27,856 nt of DNA from contig JACKHP010000038.1 of the NCBI GenBank assembly GCA_020638905.1, positions 1-27,856 on the forward strand, in the 5' to 3' direction. A model generated the notes under the pieces. It saw nothing but the letters and a program-made list of their open reading frames with translations. It ran no database searches and was not told the DNA's origin. The position numbers were made by a program, and so were the translations under genes. This document shows positions 24,205-27,856 of this stretch, piece by piece (the first letter of the stretch is position 1; each line of letters begins with the position of its first letter). The DNA comes from Planctomycetota bacterium. Its GTDB lineage: Bacteria > Planctomycetota > B15-G4.

Positions 24205-24835
24205 GGATGGCGCGTCTCTTGGGTGTCGATCGGGCCGAGGTCCGTTCGCCGCCCCCCGGACGGGTAGGTCGGCATTCGGGCCCGGCGGCTTGATGAACAC
24301 CCCGGTGCAGCGGGCTCCCGGAGACGCCGGACCCGGCTCGGCGACGACGGCGCGCCCCGCCTCCCGGACGGACGTGCACGCTCGTCGGACCCTGGGCCGG
24401 GTCGACGGACGCGCTCGCGCCGGGGTGCGGCGAACGTGTCGCATGGCCGGAAACGAGGTGTTTCCGAGGTCCCGTCACCGGGGTGGCGGGAGGGTCGTCC
24501 GCGTTCGGGGACGAGGACGGCCCGGGCTGACGGGCACCCTAGGAAGGCTCCGACATCGCGTGAGATGACGATCGCGCAATGCGGCGCCGACGCACGGGAC
24601 GGAGAGTGACGCGCGCGGGGGGTTGTCCCGGTGTGCCGCGTGTGTCGAGTGCGGCACGCACGCGACGCGCAACGCGTTTGTGGCGTGCGCCGCGCGAGCA
24701 TCCTGCGGACGCGCAGAGGTCACGTCACGCGCGACCTCCGCGCCCGTCGGCAGGAAGCAGCCGGGCGGGCGTGTGCGAGCGACCCCGTCCGAGGACGCAC
24801 CCGCGCAGCACGCCGAAGTCGCCCCGCCCCGACGA
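24205..24835. other. Gene-free region upstream of the cytochrome operon
   Basis: These 631 bases separate the DUF5989-like gene (ending at 24836 on the minus strand) from the cytochrome operon start. No frame here looks protein-like (Arg/Pro/Ser-rich chance frames only). It must hold the operon promoter, but I cannot place a convincing -35/-10 pair. It contains a 6-bp inverted repeat at 24449-24465 and a hairpin at 24633-24657 (GTGCCGC with GCGGCAC), the latter about 180 bases after the DUF5989-like stop and perhaps its terminator. Confidence 0.5.
24449..24465. promoter_or_regulatory. Inverted repeat GGAAAC-N5-GTTTCC, possible operator
   Basis: This is a perfect 6-bp inverted repeat with a 5-base spacer. 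It is unusual because it is one of the few A/T-containing palindromes in the region and lies 245 bases upstream of the cytochrome operon start codon. The size suits a dimeric regulator. No regulator gene is nearby, so this is a guess from symmetry. Confidence 0.3.
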
Positions 24836-25356
24836 TCAGAAGAGCGTGTAGATGAACGGCGAGAGCACGGGGCTCGCCGCCGCGGCCACGAGCAGCAGGC
24901 CGACCGTCATGAGGATGAACAGCACCGGCAGCATGTACCAGTGACCGCGGTCCCAGGCCGAGAGCACGACGCCGAGCACGGTGCCGAACTTCCTGCGCGC
25001 GTACCACACGATGAGCGCGATCACGCACACCGCGAAGACCTCGAACGCGTACGCGAAGAACGGCACGCGCGGACCGATGGCGGTGCGCACGTCCTGCCAC
25101 GGCATCAGGATCGCCTGCTCGGGCGGGACGGGCGCGGCCAGCCAGCCGAAGCCCTTGAGCACGAGGTACACGAAGCCCAGCAGGCCGAGCACCTTGGCGA
25201 ACGAGCCGGGCAGGCTCTCGCTCTTGCGGTAGTTCGTCCAGTAGAGCAGCGAGAACAGGAGCCACAGCCCGAGGAACAGCATCTCCATGCGCCCGAAGGC
25301 GGACGGAGCGGCGACGGTCTCGGCGCCCTGGACGGCGAGCAGCAGCGGCAGGTGCG

Positions 25357-25360
<4 letters not shown>
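24836..25360 (-). CDS. Membrane protein with C-terminal DUF5989-like domain
   Basis: The 174-residue protein has four hydrophobic helices, near 25-41, 56-75, 101-119 and 142-161. The last part (about 127-174), WYMLPVLFILMTVGLLLVAA ending SPFIYTLF, matches what I know of the small DUF5989 proteins found next to carbamoyltransferases; the N-terminal part is an extension I do not recognise. It may hold a carbamoyltransferase or its product at the membrane, but function is unknown. GTG at 25360 overlaps the carbamoyltransferase stop (GTGA) and has GGAG eight bases upstream, so the two genes are translationally coupled. It is the last gene of the cluster. Confidence 0.65.
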
Positions 25361-27147
<1,787 letters not shown>

Positions 27148-27151
27148 GGGG

Positions 27152-27364
27152 TCAGTCCTGCCGGCGGGCATCCTCGAGCGTGTCGTTGATCTGCTCCCAC
27201 GGACGGTACGTGGACGACGGCCGGCGCTTGGTCATCAGGCTGTCGGCGACGGCGCGATACACGATCGCCACCGGCGCCACGGCGATGAAGTACACGACCG
27301 TGAGCAGGATGCGTCCGACGACGTTGCCGAAGCGCTCGAGGAAGGCTGTGACGGGCTCGAACAT
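27152..27364 (-). CDS. SxtJ-like small membrane protein
   Basis: The 70-residue protein has one hydrophobic segment (about 15-39: GRILLTVVYFIAVAPVAIVYRAVAD) followed by a polar tail (RRPSSTYRPWEQ). The helix and the TVxYFxxxAPxxxxxR pattern resemble the C-terminal end of SxtJ-type membrane proteins that commonly sit beside carbamoyltransferases. It is short for that family (about 130 residues), so it may be a minimal version. The stop is four bases before the carbamoyltransferase ATG. ATG at 27364 has no strong ribosome binding site. The gap upstream (27365-27525) has a GGGCGC/GCGCCC hairpin (27395-27409) in the predicted leader. Confidence 0.6.
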   Translation of the reverse strand: MFEPVTAFLERFGNVVGRILLTVVYFIAVAPVAIVYRAVADSLMTKRRPSSTYRPWEQINDTLEDARRQD

Positions 27365-27449
27365 CGTGCAGACCGGTGAGGGCACCGACGCGGTGGGCGC
27401 CGGGCGCCCCGGACGCGCGCCGCGCCGGACGAGGAGGAGAGGGATCGGG

Positions 27450-27478
27450 AGTCTACTGGGGCCATCCGGGATGGGCAA
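27450..27478 (-). promoter_or_regulatory. Candidate sigma-70-type promoter for the carbamoyltransferase cluster
   Basis: On the minus strand TTGCCC (27478-27473) and TAGACT (27455-27450) are separated by exactly 17 bases. This is the best -35/-10 pair I found in the window. Transcription start would be near 27443, about 80 bases before the SxtJ-like ATG. The -10 is identical to those before the acetyltransferase and kinase genes. Confidence 0.45.
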
Positions 27479-27525
27479 GGCGACCCGTGTCCCGACCCCT
27501 CGCCCGCACGACGTTCAGGCCGCGC

Positions 27526-27819
27526 TCACTTGTCGCCGTCGGCCTTGATCTCGGCCATCAGCTTGGCGAGCTCGGCGTCGGCGTTCGACGCGTCGATCTC
27601 GGCCTCGGCCTTCTTGGCCGCTTCCTCCTCGCTGAGGACGTCGACCTCGTCGAGGATCTGGTCGACCTCGGCGTCGTCGAGCTCGAGCGTCGCCGGCACG
27701 GCCGGCGCCGGGGCTTCGGCCTTCTCGGCCTTCTCGGCCGCCATGTCCTTCGACTCGGTCTTCACGCAGCCCGCGGCCAGCGCGGCGGCGAGCGACGTCA
27801 CGATCAGGATGCGTCTCAT
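27526..27819 (-). CDS. Small acidic lipoprotein
   Basis: The 97-residue protein has a textbook lipoprotein signal (MRRILIVTSLAAALAAGC, lipid-modified Cys18). The mature part is helical and highly charged: a Lys/Glu/Ala stretch (20-36), a Pro/Ala hinge (37-43) and an acidic helix (45-97) with repeats such as DDAEVDQILDEVDVL, ending in Lys. Size, anchor and a likely coiled coil make it a candidate envelope spacer or binding lipoprotein. I do not recognise a family. ATG at 27819 has GGAG ten bases upstream. It is separated from the carbamoyltransferase cluster by 161 bases with a separate promoter candidate, so it is probably not part of that unit. Confidence 0.75.
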   Translation of the reverse strand: MRRILIVTSLAAALAAGCVKTESKDMAAEKAEKAEAPAPAVPATLELDDAEVDQILDEVDVLSEEEAAKKAEAEIDASNADAELAKLMAEIKADGDK

Positions 27820-27856
27820 GGGTTCGATCTCCGGGGCGCGGGACGCTCAGCGTCCG

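Noticed and set aside
24201..24723. Open frames in the region upstream of the cytochrome operon, including an in-frame N-terminal extension of the oxidoreductase
   Set aside because: They are Arg/Pro/Thr-rich and unstructured, and the membrane helix starting MTWGLL marks the natural N-terminus.

Overview
The window is very GC-rich (roughly 70 percent or more by eye) bacterial chromosomal DNA with no rRNA, tRNA, CRISPR array, transposase or phage gene that I can see. The mix of genes suggests a Planctomycetota-like bacterium, possibly a high-GC marine-type lineage. It includes a Ser/Thr kinase with a PknB-like domain, one membrane helix, a coiled coil and a TPR-like tail, sulfatase-fold lipoproteins, giant multihaem cytochromes, many GTG starts and many 4-base ATGA/GTGA gene overlaps. 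Myxococcota or a candidate phylum cannot be excluded from one window.

Layout. 1-1.5 kb, plus strand: a 60-residue histone-fold protein, then a DUF6687-like protein. 1.6-6.6 kb, minus strand: xseA, two sulfatase-fold lipoproteins and xseB, so the two subunits of exonuclease VII are separated by an unrelated pair. The second sulfatase-fold protein has lost its metal-binding residues. 6.8-7.7 kb, plus: thioredoxin reductase. 7.7-8.6 kb: gene-free DNA with strong hairpins and a 34-bp inverted repeat pair. 8.6-12.2 kb, minus: a GNAT acetyltransferase and a 785-residue transketolase. 12.3-15.7 kb, plus: a CvpA-like membrane protein and the kinase. 15.7-24.2 kb, minus: a tight four-gene electron-transfer operon. 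24.8-27.4 kb, minus: an SxtJ-like/carbamoyltransferase/DUF5989-like cluster. 27.5-27.8 kb, minus: a small acidic lipoprotein.

The most notable system is the operon at 15690-24204. In transcription order it encodes four proteins: (i) a single polypeptide with two ferredoxin clusters, a flavin/NAD(P) domain and a membrane domain carrying two H-x13-H histidine pairs of the kind that bind two b haems across a membrane; (ii) a 26-CxxCH periplasmic cytochrome; (iii) an outer-membrane beta-barrel; (iv) a 28-CxxCH lipoprotein cytochrome built of 71-residue, three-haem repeats. Read together they form a possible continuous wire from cytoplasmic NAD(P)H, across both membranes, to the outside, or the reverse. 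The components belong to known classes (porin-cytochrome conduits, multihaem cytochromes), but this one-polypeptide inner-membrane module joined to 54 haem sites is not one I recognise as a characterised system.

All gene calls are from reading translations, start contexts and motifs. No database search was run, so family names are from recognition and each entry states its confidence.
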